A stretch of DNA of 64,000 nucleotides from Pandoraea apista (lineage in GTDB: Bacteria > Pseudomonadota > Gammaproteobacteria > Burkholderiales > Burkholderiaceae), in NCBI RefSeq assembly GCF_001465595.2, contig NZ_CP013481.2, positions 2,480,001-2,544,000 of the forward strand, written 5' to 3'. The notes beneath the pieces are model-generated. The model saw nothing but the letters and a program-made list of their open reading frames with translations, was not told the DNA's origin and did no database searches. Of this stretch, positions 26,884-35,033 are shown piece by piece (the stretch's first letter is position 1; the number at the start of each line of letters is the position of its first letter). Both the position numbers and the translations under genes were made by a program.

Positions 26884-27639
26884 ATGACAGGCCGGCTGGC
26901 GGGTAAGACCGCCGTGATTACTGCCGCTGCGCAGGGCATCGGCCGCGCAAGCGTCGAAGCTTACTTGCGCGAAGGGGCACGTGTGATTGCCACCGATCGG
27001 AATGCAGAGACACTTGCGCAACTTGATGATCATTCGCGTCTGGAGCGGCGTCCGCTCGATGTCACCGATGGGGAAGCCGTGACGGCGCTTGCCCACGAAC
27101 TGGGTGCGGTCGACGTGCTGTTCAACTGCGCGGGCTTCGTACATCACGGCTCGATCCTCGAGTGCGACGAAGCGGCGTGGGACTTCTCGTTCGATCTGAA
27201 CGTCAAGAGCATGTACCGGACTACACGCGCATTCCTGCCCGCCATGCTGGCCGCAGGCGGCGGGGCGATCATCAATATGTCGTCGGCGGCGTCGAGTGTG
27301 AAAGGGGTGGCCAATCGCTGTGTCTACGGCACGAGCAAGGCCGCCGTGATCGGGTTGACGAAATCGATTGCGGCCGACTTCGTGGCGCGTGGCATTCGGT
27401 GCAATGCCATTTGCCCGGGCACCGTCGAATCGCCGTCGCTGCGCCAGCGCATTGCTACGCAGGCCGCCGCGGCGGGCACGAGTCTCGCGGCGGTGCGCGA
27501 GCAGTTCGTGGCGCGTCAGCCGATGGGGCGTGTCGGCACGCCCGAAGAGATCGCCGCGTTGGCGATCTATCTGGGTTCGGACGAATCGGCTTTCACTACC
27601 GGGGCAATCCATCTGATCGATGGTGGTTGGTCCAATTGA
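26884..27639 (+). CDS. SDR dehydrogenase, 2-keto-3-deoxy-L-fuconate dehydrogenase-like
   Basis: A 251-residue classical SDR. The cofactor motif is TAAAQGIG (14-21), the catalytic Tyr-Lys pair lies in YGTSK, and the C-terminus (PMGRVGTPEEIAALAIYLGSDES then IDGGW) resembles bacterial 2-keto-3-deoxy-L-fuconate/L-rhamnonate dehydrogenases, which make the 2,4-diketo acid. GAGGAG precedes the ATG. The neighbour downstream is a FAH hydrolase, the enzyme that would split a 2,4-diketo-3-deoxy acid, which strengthens the call. The exact sugar is not proved. Confidence 0.8.
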   Translation: MTGRLAGKTAVITAAAQGIGRASVEAYLREGARVIATDRNAETLAQLDDHSRLERRPLDVTDGEAVTALAHELGAVDVLFNCAGFVHHGSILECDEAAWDFSFDLNVKSMYRTTRAFLPAMLAAGGGAIINMSSAASSVKGVANRCVYGTSKAAVIGLTKSIAADFVARGIRCNAICPGTVESPSLRQRIATQAAAAGTSLAAVREQFVARQPMGRVGTPEEIAALAIYLGSDESAFTTGAIHLIDGGWSN

Positions 27640-27658
27640 TTTCTCGAGGAGAATTGCT

Positions 27659-28519
27659 TTGAAATTGCTGCGTTTCGGCCCGAAGGGCCAGGAAAAGCCG
27701 GGTCTGCTCGACGCGGACGGTCAAGTGCGTGACCTCTCCAACATACTCGCCGACATTACGCCGGAGACACTGAGCCCGCAGGGCCTGGCGGCGTTGCGCG
27801 CGCTTGATGCTAAGGCGTTGCCGGTGGTGACTTCGCCGGGGCGTCTGGGTGTGCCGTTTTCCGGGTTGGGAAAGTTCCTGGCAGTGGGCCTGAACTACAG
27901 CGACCACGCGGCCGAGTCGGGACTGCCTGTGCCGTCCGAGCCGGTGCTGTTCACCAAATGGGAGAACTGCCTGAGCGGGCCCAACGATCCCGTGGTGTTG
28001 CCCAAGCACTCGGTCAAGGGCGACTGGGAGGTCGAGTTGGGTTTCGTGATCGGCACGACGGCGCGTTACGTACCGCTTGAACGAGCCCTCGATTACGTTG
28101 CCGGGTATTGCGTGGTGAACGATGTGTCCGAGCGCGAATACCAGATCGAGCGCGGTGGCACATGGGACAAAGGCAAGGGCTTCGATACGTTCGGGCCGGT
28201 CGGCCCATGGCTTGTGACGACCGACGAGATCCGCGATCCGCAACAACTCGGGTTGTGGCTTGACCTGAACGGCGTGCGTCGCCAGACGGGCAATACGTCG
28301 ACGATGATCTTCAACGTGGCGTATCTCGTGCATTACATCAGCCAGTTCACCACACTCAAGCCCGGCGATCTTGTGACGACCGGCACGCCGCCGGGCGTGG
28401 GTCTTGGCCAGAAGCCGCCAGTGTTTCTCAAGCCGGGGGACGTGATGCGGCTGGGCATCGACGGCCTTGGCGAGCAAACACAGGAAGTTCATGCCTACGA
28501 CACGCGCTGGCTCGACTGA
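27659..28519 (+). CDS. Fumarylacetoacetate hydrolase family protein (2,4-diketo-acid hydrolase type)
   Basis: A 286-residue FAH-fold enzyme. Metal-binding carboxylates and the C-C hydrolase core appear as LNYSDHAAESG, GDWEVELGFVIG and YCVVNDVSEREYQ, with TTGTPPGVG near the end. FAH members of this type hydrolyse 2,4-diketo-3-deoxy-L-rhamnonate/fuconate to pyruvate and a short acid such as L-lactate. The start is a TTG at 27659 with GAGGAG seven bases upstream; an ATG further up (27620) overlaps the preceding gene. It is the third gene of the GntR operon. Confidence 0.85.
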   Translation: MKLLRFGPKGQEKPGLLDADGQVRDLSNILADITPETLSPQGLAALRALDAKALPVVTSPGRLGVPFSGLGKFLAVGLNYSDHAAESGLPVPSEPVLFTKWENCLSGPNDPVVLPKHSVKGDWEVELGFVIGTTARYVPLERALDYVAGYCVVNDVSEREYQIERGGTWDKGKGFDTFGPVGPWLVTTDEIRDPQQLGLWLDLNGVRRQTGNTSTMIFNVAYLVHYISQFTTLKPGDLVTTGTPPGVGLGQKPPVFLKPGDVMRLGIDGLGEQTQEVHAYDTRWLD

Positions 28520-28630
28520 GCGCGTGCCGGATTCTCTTCACATCCATCCTGTACGGTGACGGGGGGAGGCAGCGCTGGCCGTCGCCAACGTTGTTCTGCG
28601 CGTCATCGACAGCATCGGGAGCGATTCATC

Positions 28631-29392
28631 ATGCAAGACCTGAGAGGTAAATTCGTTCTGATTACCGGCGCGAGCACCGGTATCGGCGCCGCAGCGGCCA
28701 GGGCCTTCGCGGCGCAGGGCGCAAACGTGGCTGTGCATTACAACCGTTCGGCGGACAAGGCCGAAGCGGTGGCCGAGGCCGTCCGGGCCTGCGGCGTGAA
28801 AGCGATGACGGTGGCTGCCGACGTGGCGGATACCGGCGCCATCGACGCGGCAGTTGCCCATGTGCTCGATGGTTTCGGGCGCATCGACGTGCTCATCAAC
28901 AACGCGGGAAGTCTCGTCAAGCGCACGCCCTTCACTGAGGTCTCCGACGCCTATTTCGAAGACGTGCTCAACGTGAATGCACGTTCGGTCGTGGCGTTCT
29001 CGCGGGCCGTAGTGCCCGCGATGCGCAAGCAGGGCGGTGGGGCGATCGTCAACGTGACGTCGATCGCCGCGCGTCACGGTGGCGGCCCGGGGGCATTGAT
29101 CTACGCGGCGGCCAAGGGTTTCGTGAGTACGCTCACACGCGGCATGGCGAAGGAACTCATGCCGGACCGCATTCGCGTGAATGCCGTGTCGCCGGGTGTG
29201 ATCATGACACCGTTCCATGAGCAATTCAGCACCGAAGCACAGATCGAAGCCTTCCGGCAGAGCATTCCGATGGGGCGTCTGGGAGATCCGGACGAATGCT
29301 CGGGCGCATTTCTGTATCTCGCTTCGGAGACGTTGGCGAGCTATGTGACCGGGCAGATCATCGAGGTCAACGGTGGACAGTTGATGCTCTGA
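28631..29392 (+). CDS. SDR family oxidoreductase
   Basis: A 253-residue classical SDR with TGASTGIG (cofactor), NNAG, a catalytic Ser/Tyr/Lys set (VTSIAARHGG, YAAAK), and NxVSPGVI. It is related to 3-oxoacyl-ACP reductases and sugar dehydrogenases. GGGAG lies about nine bases before the chosen ATG. It is 112 bp behind the FAH gene and last in the operon, so it probably oxidises the free sugar or lactone precursor of the same pathway; this is inference from position. An L-fucose/L-rhamnose dehydrogenase role should be tested. Confidence 0.82.
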   Translation: MQDLRGKFVLITGASTGIGAAAARAFAAQGANVAVHYNRSADKAEAVAEAVRACGVKAMTVAADVADTGAIDAAVAHVLDGFGRIDVLINNAGSLVKRTPFTEVSDAYFEDVLNVNARSVVAFSRAVVPAMRKQGGGAIVNVTSIAARHGGGPGALIYAAAKGFVSTLTRGMAKELMPDRIRVNAVSPGVIMTPFHEQFSTEAQIEAFRQSIPMGRLGDPDECSGAFLYLASETLASYVTGQIIEVNGGQLML

Positions 29393-29683
29393 CGCGGCGC
29401 GGTGGCAGGTCGCCGGGGGCTTGGTGCGGGGCGCAGCGACACAGGCCGCGGGTGGGGCTGCTGCCTTCGCTCTGTTGTTGCCGGTCGCTGTTATGGAGCC
29501 CCGGCCGCCCGGGCAAATTCCATGTGGACCCCGGAAAATTCTGCATCGGCATTGCTGCGCGACGCAAAGTCGCGTTCGGTAAGGACTTGCCGGTTCGCTT
29601 CACCGGCAATTACTGGCACACTTGCCCCATTCGTCTGCATATGTCTGCGGCACTGGCACGCGGGCGCAACTATCGAGGGGCAA

Positions 29684-30346
29684 ATGGAACGCTGTCCGTG
29701 GAGCGAAGGCTTCGAGCAGTATCGTCGGTATCACGACGAGGAGTGGGGGGTGCCGCTGCGAGATTCGCGCGCATTGTTTGAGTTGCTGATGCTGGAGGGG
29801 GCGCAGGCCGGGTTGTCCTGGGCCACCATTCTCAAGAAGCGCGACAACTACCGTAAGGCATTCGACAACTTCGATCCCGAGCGTATTGCGGCTTATGGTC
29901 CGGAGGACGAGGCGCGCTTGATGGCGGACGCTGGAATCGTGCGCAACCGTCTCAAGGTCGGCGGTGTCGTCAAGGGCGCCCGAGCGTATCTGGCAATGGA
30001 AGCCGCAGGCACGCGTTTCAGCGATTTTGTCTGGCAGTTCGTCGGCGGTGAGCCGCTACAAAACCGTTGGGCGTCGCTTGGCGAGGTGCCGGCGAGCACT
30101 GCGGTTTCCGATGCGATGAGCAAGGCGCTGAAGAAAGCCGGATTTACTTTTGTGGGCTCGACCATCTGCTATTCGTTCATGCAGGCGGCAGGTATGGTGA
30201 ACGATCATCTGGTGGCATGCCCGCGTCACAAGGCGGTGAAGGCGCACGCGTTGGCGGACGGGAATAATGGCGTCGCGCAGGGCCGGAAACGCCGCCCGGG
30301 AGCGTCGTCGGCTACAATCGCGCCTGACGAATCAGGATCTGCCTAA
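29684..30346 (+). CDS. tag: DNA-3-methyladenine glycosylase I
   Basis: Tag removes 3-methyladenine from alkylated DNA. The 220-residue product has the family N-terminus MERCPW..., the strongly conserved YHDEEWGVPLRD, LLMLEGAQAGLSWATILKKR, and FVGSTICYSFMQAAGMVNDHLVACPRH, including the zinc ligands (N-terminal Cys and C-terminal His/Cys set). About 25 extra polar residues follow the core. GAGGGG precedes the ATG. Its stop codon overlaps the rlmJ start (TAATG), so the two are translationally coupled. Confidence 0.93.
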   Translation: MERCPWSEGFEQYRRYHDEEWGVPLRDSRALFELLMLEGAQAGLSWATILKKRDNYRKAFDNFDPERIAAYGPEDEARLMADAGIVRNRLKVGGVVKGARAYLAMEAAGTRFSDFVWQFVGGEPLQNRWASLGEVPASTAVSDAMSKALKKAGFTFVGSTICYSFMQAAGMVNDHLVACPRHKAVKAHALADGNNGVAQGRKRRPGASSATIAPDESGSA

Positions 30347-31218
30347 TGTTCAGCTACCGCCACGCCTTTCACGCCGGCAACCACGCCGACGTGCTGAAAC
30401 ACTTTATCGCCGTTGAATGTATCGATTACATGCGCCAGAAAGACACGGCGTTCTGGTACATCGATACGCATGCGGGCGCAGGCGGCTACGCGCTCGACGG
30501 CAAGTGGGCCGACAAGACGGGCGAGTTCGAGACCGGCATCGGCCGGCTCTGGACGCGCGACGATCTGCCGCCGGCACTCGCAGACTACGTTGCGCTGGTG
30601 CGCGAGTTCAATCCGGACGGCAAGCTGCGCTATTACCCGGGCTCGCCGTACTTTGCCTTGCAACTGCTGGGCGACCGTGACCGGTTGCGCTTGTTCGAGG
30701 CACACCCGACCGAGCAGGACGTATTGCGTGAGAACTTCGAAGCGCAGGGCCGGGCAGTGGCACGCCGCACGATGATTTTTGGTGCCGACGGTTTCGCGGG
30801 ACTCAAGACAATTTTGCCGCCGGCGCCGCGTCGGGCGTTCACGCTGATTGACCCATCGTATGAAGACAAGCGCGATTACACGCGCACCACACAGACCGTG
30901 CAAGAAGGCCTCGACCGCTTCCCGACGGGCATGTATGCCGTATGGTATCCGCTGGTGCAGCGTCGTGAGGCCTCGCAATTGCCGGAGCGCATGAAGCGCC
31001 TCACGATCAACGGACAGCCGATCAAAAGCTGGGTGCATGCCGCGCTGACCGTGTGCAGCCCGGTGCCGGGCGGCATGGGGTTGCACGGCAGCGGCATGTT
31101 TATCGTCAACCCGCCTTATATGTTGCAGGACACCCTCAAGACGACCCTGCCTTATCTGGTCAAGACGCTCGGTCAGGATAAGGGGGCTCAATTCCTGCTT
31201 GACGGGCGGCAGAGCTGA
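30346..31218 (+). CDS. rlmJ: 23S rRNA (adenine-2030-N6)-methyltransferase RlmJ
   Basis: RlmJ methylates A2030 of 23S rRNA using S-adenosylmethionine. The 290 residues begin with the family signature MFSYRHAFHAGNHADVLKH; the Rossmann-like methyltransferase region includes YIDTHAGAGGY, and the catalytic motif IV is DPSYE, following ALIDP-type spacing. Length is standard. It starts inside the tag stop codon (TAATG overlap). Confidence 0.93.
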   Translation: MFSYRHAFHAGNHADVLKHFIAVECIDYMRQKDTAFWYIDTHAGAGGYALDGKWADKTGEFETGIGRLWTRDDLPPALADYVALVREFNPDGKLRYYPGSPYFALQLLGDRDRLRLFEAHPTEQDVLRENFEAQGRAVARRTMIFGADGFAGLKTILPPAPRRAFTLIDPSYEDKRDYTRTTQTVQEGLDRFPTGMYAVWYPLVQRREASQLPERMKRLTINGQPIKSWVHAALTVCSPVPGGMGLHGSGMFIVNPPYMLQDTLKTTLPYLVKTLGQDKGAQFLLDGRQS

Positions 31219-31251
31219 GGTGTCGCGTCGCGAGCATTCGGTTCGCGACGC

Positions 31252-31971
31252 TCATTTGCGTGAGGCCGGCGCTTCGTACGGCAGCGACAGCAGTTCGTCC
31301 GGCGACAGATAACGCCATTCGCCGAGCGCGAGATTTCCCATCGGCAGGCCGCCGATGGCGATTCTGACCAGCCCCTCTACCCGATTGCCCGCCGCTGCGA
31401 CCATCCGTTTGACCTGATGGTATTTGCCCTGTGTGATCGTCAGGGCAATCTCGTGCGGCGAGGGGCTCATGACGTCCGTTGCAGCCAGCGGTTCGGTTTC
31501 GTCGCGTAGCAGAACGCCATCGCGTAATGCCTGCAACATCGCTTCGGTGACCGGGTGCTTGGTCGTTGCGACATAGCGCTTGGGTATGTGTCGGCGCGGC
31601 GACATCATGGCGTGCAGGAACGGTCCATCGTCGGAGAGCAGCAACATGCCGGTCGTATCCTGATCGAGGCGGCCGGCCGGCTGCACACCGCGCACGGCCA
31701 ACGGCAGGGGCAGCAGGGAATGCACGCCTTCGTGGTGCGTCGGGCTGGTGGAGCACTCAAAGCCCTCGGGCTTATTAAGCAGCACGTAGACGTGTTCGCG
31801 GTATTCCCACGGCTCACCGTCAAGCGTGAATTGCAGGCCCAGCGGGTCTACGGATTCACGGGGATCGTCGTGCACCACGCCGTCGATGGCGAAAGCGCCG
31901 GTCTGAATGAGCTTGCGGCACATCTTGCGGCTGCCGAAACCCTGCGATTGCAGTAAGCGATCTAACTCGAT
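31252..31971 (-). CDS. RsuA-family 16S/23S rRNA pseudouridine synthase with non-AUG start
   Basis: A pseudouridine synthase of the RsuA/RluB/E/F group. The catalytic Asp is in GRLDQDTTGMLLL; PRRHIPKRYVA and GKYHQVKRM are also conserved. The first ATG (31923) would start inside the S4 RNA-binding domain. Reading on upstream in frame gives ELDRLLQSQGFGSRK, clearly the missing S4 N-terminus, but there is no ATG, GTG or TTG before the in-frame stop. GGAG lies 8 bases before an ATC codon at 31971 (5 before the ATC at 31974), so the start is most likely AUC. With that start the protein is 239 residues, normal for RsuA. Convergent with rlmJ. Confidence 0.82.
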   Translation of the reverse strand: MELDRLLQSQGFGSRKMCRKLIQTGAFAIDGVVHDDPRESVDPLGLQFTLDGEPWEYREHVYVLLNKPEGFECSTSPTHHEGVHSLLPLPLAVRGVQPAGRLDQDTTGMLLLSDDGPFLHAMMSPRRHIPKRYVATTKHPVTEAMLQALRDGVLLRDETEPLAATDVMSPSPHEIALTITQGKYHQVKRMVAAAGNRVEGLVRIAIGGLPMGNLALGEWRYLSPDELLSLPYEAPASRK

Positions 31972-32109
31972 GATGCGTTCTCCGTCAGGCCTTGTGAGTT
32001 CAGGCCGCTATTGTAGCGGCCCGGGCTCAGCAGCCCTATAGCCTCAGTGCCTGACGGTCACATACCGGCTGGCTCGGCCGCACGTGTGCGTTGCGCCCCG
32101 TTGAGCCGT

Positions 32110-32970
32110 TCACTCGTCCTGGGTTGCGCCGCTGAAGCGCCGGTAGATGAGGCGTGCGGCCCAGTCGAGCAGGAATCCAAGAACGCCGATGACGAGAATG
32201 ACGGCGGTCAGTTCCGAGTACGCGAGACGGTCACGCGTGTCGAGGATCAGATAGCCCAGTCCTGCATTCACGCCAAGCATTTCCGCCGGCACTAGTACGA
32301 TCCAGAGAATACCGATGGCGAGCCGCACGCCGGTCAGCACGTGGGCGGCAATACCGGGCACATAGACGTGCCAGAGCATTTCCCAGCGTGTGGCGGCAAG
32401 GCTCTCGCCCAGTTGTACCCATCGGCGGTCGATATGGGTCACGCCCGCCGCCGTGCTCATGACCAGAGGCCACAGCGCCGCAAACGCGAGTAGGAAGTAC
32501 ACCGCCGGGTCGCCAACACCAAGCGACATCACCGCAATTGGCATCCATGACAATGGCGAGATCATGCGAAGGAACTGCAGCGACGGTGTGAGCGCCTTGT
32601 CCAGCCAGCGGAGGCGTCCGATCAGAAACCCCAGGGGAACGCCGAGGACGATGGCCCAAGCCAATCCGACGGCAATGCGTCGCAGACTGGCCAGAACGTG
32701 CAGACCCAATTGTTCGTCGCGGATCAGGTCGGGCAGGGCGCTCAGGGCGGCCGCCGGCGAAAATTGCGCGGCGAGCGATCCGGGCGTGGTGAAGACTGCG
32801 ATGCCGAGCCACCAGATTGCGACGATACCGGCCAGCCCCGCGATTCCGAGCCATGCCTGACGGCCGGATCGTCTGCCCGGCAGGTTCACCGACGTGTCGC
32901 GGGTTGCCGTGGGGGGCGTGGGTGCCGCGCTCATGGTCTCGGCAACACGATCGGACGCGAGATCAGACAA
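32110..32970 (-). CDS. ABC transporter permease (SsuC/TauC/NrtB type)
   Basis: A 286-residue inner-membrane permease with about six helices and the cytoplasmic EAA-like loop GESLAATRWEMLWHVYVPGIAAHVLTG. It is the last gene of the importer operon. Its start is a TTG at 32970 overlapping the end of the binding-protein gene by 8 bp; a very good AGGAGG lies six bases before it, inside that gene, so the TTG is favoured over the ATG at 32934. The first 35 residues are polar before TM1. It should pair with the ATPase at 34182. Confidence 0.88.
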   Translation of the reverse strand: MSDLASDRVAETMSAAPTPPTATRDTSVNLPGRRSGRQAWLGIAGLAGIVAIWWLGIAVFTTPGSLAAQFSPAAALSALPDLIRDEQLGLHVLASLRRIAVGLAWAIVLGVPLGFLIGRLRWLDKALTPSLQFLRMISPLSWMPIAVMSLGVGDPAVYFLLAFAALWPLVMSTAAGVTHIDRRWVQLGESLAATRWEMLWHVYVPGIAAHVLTGVRLAIGILWIVLVPAEMLGVNAGLGYLILDTRDRLAYSELTAVILVIGVLGFLLDWAARLIYRRFSGATQDE

Positions 32971-34147
32971 CGATCACCTCCTGACGCGTGAAGCCATCAG
33001 GCAGGCCGAACGTTTTCATGCCGCCCACTGCCGCGATGCTCTTTTTGACGAACCGGTCGTCGACGAGGTCGCGCGCGACAAATGCCGGATCGAGTTTTGC
33101 GAGAAACTGCGCATTGCCTTCAACTTGCGTCTTCTGCATATGGCGAACGAGGGCTTCGGTGTAGCTCGGATAAGGGTAAGGCTGAAAGTCGATACGCTTC
33201 TCGTGCCATTCGGCGTGAACGATCGCCCTGTCAGCGAGATAGCGGCCTTGCTCCGACGCGGCTGGCGCCAGTACGCGCTGCAAGATCTGGAACGGATGCG
33301 GTGTGTAGCGATTCTCGCCTTCCTTCGACAGCAGACGTGCCGCGTCTTCCGGATGGGCGCGCGTCCAGGCCTGTGCTTTGACAATGGCGTCGACCACCTT
33401 TTGCGACCACTCCGGACGCGACGTCAGGTCACGCTCGTGCATCGTCACCACGCAGCAGGCATGGTTCTTCCAAACGTCGCCGGTGAAGCGCAGCACCTTG
33501 CCGACCTTCAGGTTTTCGGCGGCGGCGTTGAACGGCTCGGCCACAATGTAGCCCGCGATCTGCCGGGCGGCGAGCGCTGGTGGCATGTCAGACGGCGCCA
33601 TGACGATCAGGTTGACCTCGTTGGCCGCAGGTGCCCCGGACTTCTTGAGGACCGGCGTGAGACCGTTGGCGGCAAGCAAACCTTGCAGCACCACATTGTG
33701 AATCGAATACCAGAACGGCACGGCCACCGTCTTGCCACCGAGGTCGCTGACCTTGTTAATGTCGTTCGTCACGGTAATGGCGCTGCCGTTGACGTGATTC
33801 CACGCCACCACCTTGGCTTGCGCCTGACTGCCGTAACGTGCCCACACCGTCATTGGCGAGAGCAAGTGCACGACGTTGACCTGTCCCGAGAGGAAAGCTT
33901 CGATCAATTGCGCCCAACTGCGCAACAGTGTCGGTTTTTCCGCCTTGATGCCCGCTTGCTCGAAGTAGCCGTTGTTGTGAGCGACCAGCAGTGGCGTGGC
34001 GTCCGTAATCGGCAGATAGCCGATGCGCAACGGTGCGTCCGGTTCGGTGGCGGCGCGGGCGGCGGCTGAGGCCAGCAACGGTGCTGCACCGGCTACGGTC
34101 ATCATCGAAGCGAGTTTGAGCCATTCGCGGCGGGAAATTTGGCACAT
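32963..34147 (-). CDS. ABC transporter substrate-binding protein, Tat-exported, NMT1/SsuA-like
   Basis: A 394-residue periplasmic binding protein. The N-terminus MCQISRREWLKLASMMTVAG has a twin-arginine motif (SRREWLK) and a hydrophobic segment ending ASAAARA, so Tat export is likely; folded or cofactor-assisted export is unusual for this class and worth noting. The body matches NrtA/SsuA/TauA-type proteins: LRIGYLPITDATPLLVAHNNGYFEQAGI, SGQVNVVHLLSPMTVWARYG. The ligand is unknown; the family binds nitrate, sulfonates or other small anions and thiamine-precursor-like molecules. The gap to the ATPase gene is 34 bp. Confidence 0.88.
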   Translation of the reverse strand: MCQISRREWLKLASMMTVAGAAPLLASAAARAATEPDAPLRIGYLPITDATPLLVAHNNGYFEQAGIKAEKPTLLRSWAQLIEAFLSGQVNVVHLLSPMTVWARYGSQAQAKVVAWNHVNGSAITVTNDINKVSDLGGKTVAVPFWYSIHNVVLQGLLAANGLTPVLKKSGAPAANEVNLIVMAPSDMPPALAARQIAGYIVAEPFNAAAENLKVGKVLRFTGDVWKNHACCVVTMHERDLTSRPEWSQKVVDAIVKAQAWTRAHPEDAARLLSKEGENRYTPHPFQILQRVLAPAASEQGRYLADRAIVHAEWHEKRIDFQPYPYPSYTEALVRHMQKTQVEGNAQFLAKLDPAFVARDLVDDRFVKKSIAAVGGMKTFGLPDGFTRQEVIVV

Positions 34148-34181
34148 GGTCTGAGAATCCCCGAAATTTGGACGGTGTGGT

Positions 34182-35033
34182 CTATTGTGTTTGGCGCGTC
34201 GTTGCATCGCGCGACATTGCGTGTTGCAACGCTTGCAGTATTTCAATACGCAATGTGCCCAACGCTTGTACCTGAGCTTCACGCGGGGAGGGCAGGTCGA
34301 CCCGCCATTGGGCCAACGTTCGGCCCTGATTGCCGAGTAGCACGATGCGATCGGAGACAAGCAGTGCTTCGTCAATGTCATGTGTGACGAGGACCGTGGC
34401 GGCGCCTGTATCTCGAACCACGGTGACAAGCAGGCGTTGCATGTCGGCGCGCGTGATCTCGTCGAGTGCGCCGAAGGGTTCGTCGAGCAGCAAGGCACGG
34501 GGTTGACGTGCGAGACAGCGAGCCAGTGCCACTCGCTGGGCCATGCCACCCGAGAGCTGACGGGGATGCAAATGATGGGCATGCGAAAGGCCCACTTCGG
34601 CCAGCGCCGCATCGATTCGCGCGCGTCGTGTCTCGCGAGACAGTACCGGTTGCCTTGCAAACGTCAGCCCGAACGCAACGTTGCGTTCAACGGATAGCCA
34701 GGGCAGCAGGCATGGGTCCTGAAAAGCCAGCGCCACATCGGGCCGAGGGCCGGAAAGTGTCGCGCCTTCGACATCGACGGTGCCATTGCTCGGGGGCAGC
34801 AAACCCGCGGCAATGCGCAGCAAGGTCGATTTGCCCGAACCGCTGGGACCAAGAACTGACACAAGTTCGCCCGGCGCGACCGAAAGGTCAACGGCTCGCA
34901 GGATCGCCCTGTCACCGTAAGACAAACCGACGTTGCGTAGCGACAAGAACGGCGAGGCGCGCGAGTGATCCTCGCGCGCAGAGGCGATGAACGTGTCGGT
35001 GTGCGAGCGTTGCGCCGCCGCGGGTTGGGTCAT
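34182..35033 (-). CDS. ABC transporter ATP-binding protein (SsuB/TauB/NrtD type)
   Basis: A 283-residue ATPase. Walker A GPSGSGKST, Q-loop LAFQDPCLLPW, signature LSGGMAQRVALARCLA, Walker B ALLLDEPFGALDE and the switch His in VTHDIDEAL are all intact. It powers the permease at 32110. The first 30 residues are a polar extension. Its ATG overlaps the stop of the upstream flavoprotein gene (ATGA), indicating coupling. Confidence 0.92.
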   Translation of the reverse strand: MTQPAAAQRSHTDTFIASAREDHSRASPFLSLRNVGLSYGDRAILRAVDLSVAPGELVSVLGPSGSGKSTLLRIAAGLLPPSNGTVDVEGATLSGPRPDVALAFQDPCLLPWLSVERNVAFGLTFARQPVLSRETRRARIDAALAEVGLSHAHHLHPRQLSGGMAQRVALARCLARQPRALLLDEPFGALDEITRADMQRLLVTVVRDTGAATVLVTHDIDEALLVSDRIVLLGNQGRTLAQWRVDLPSPREAQVQALGTLRIEILQALQHAMSRDATTRQTQ

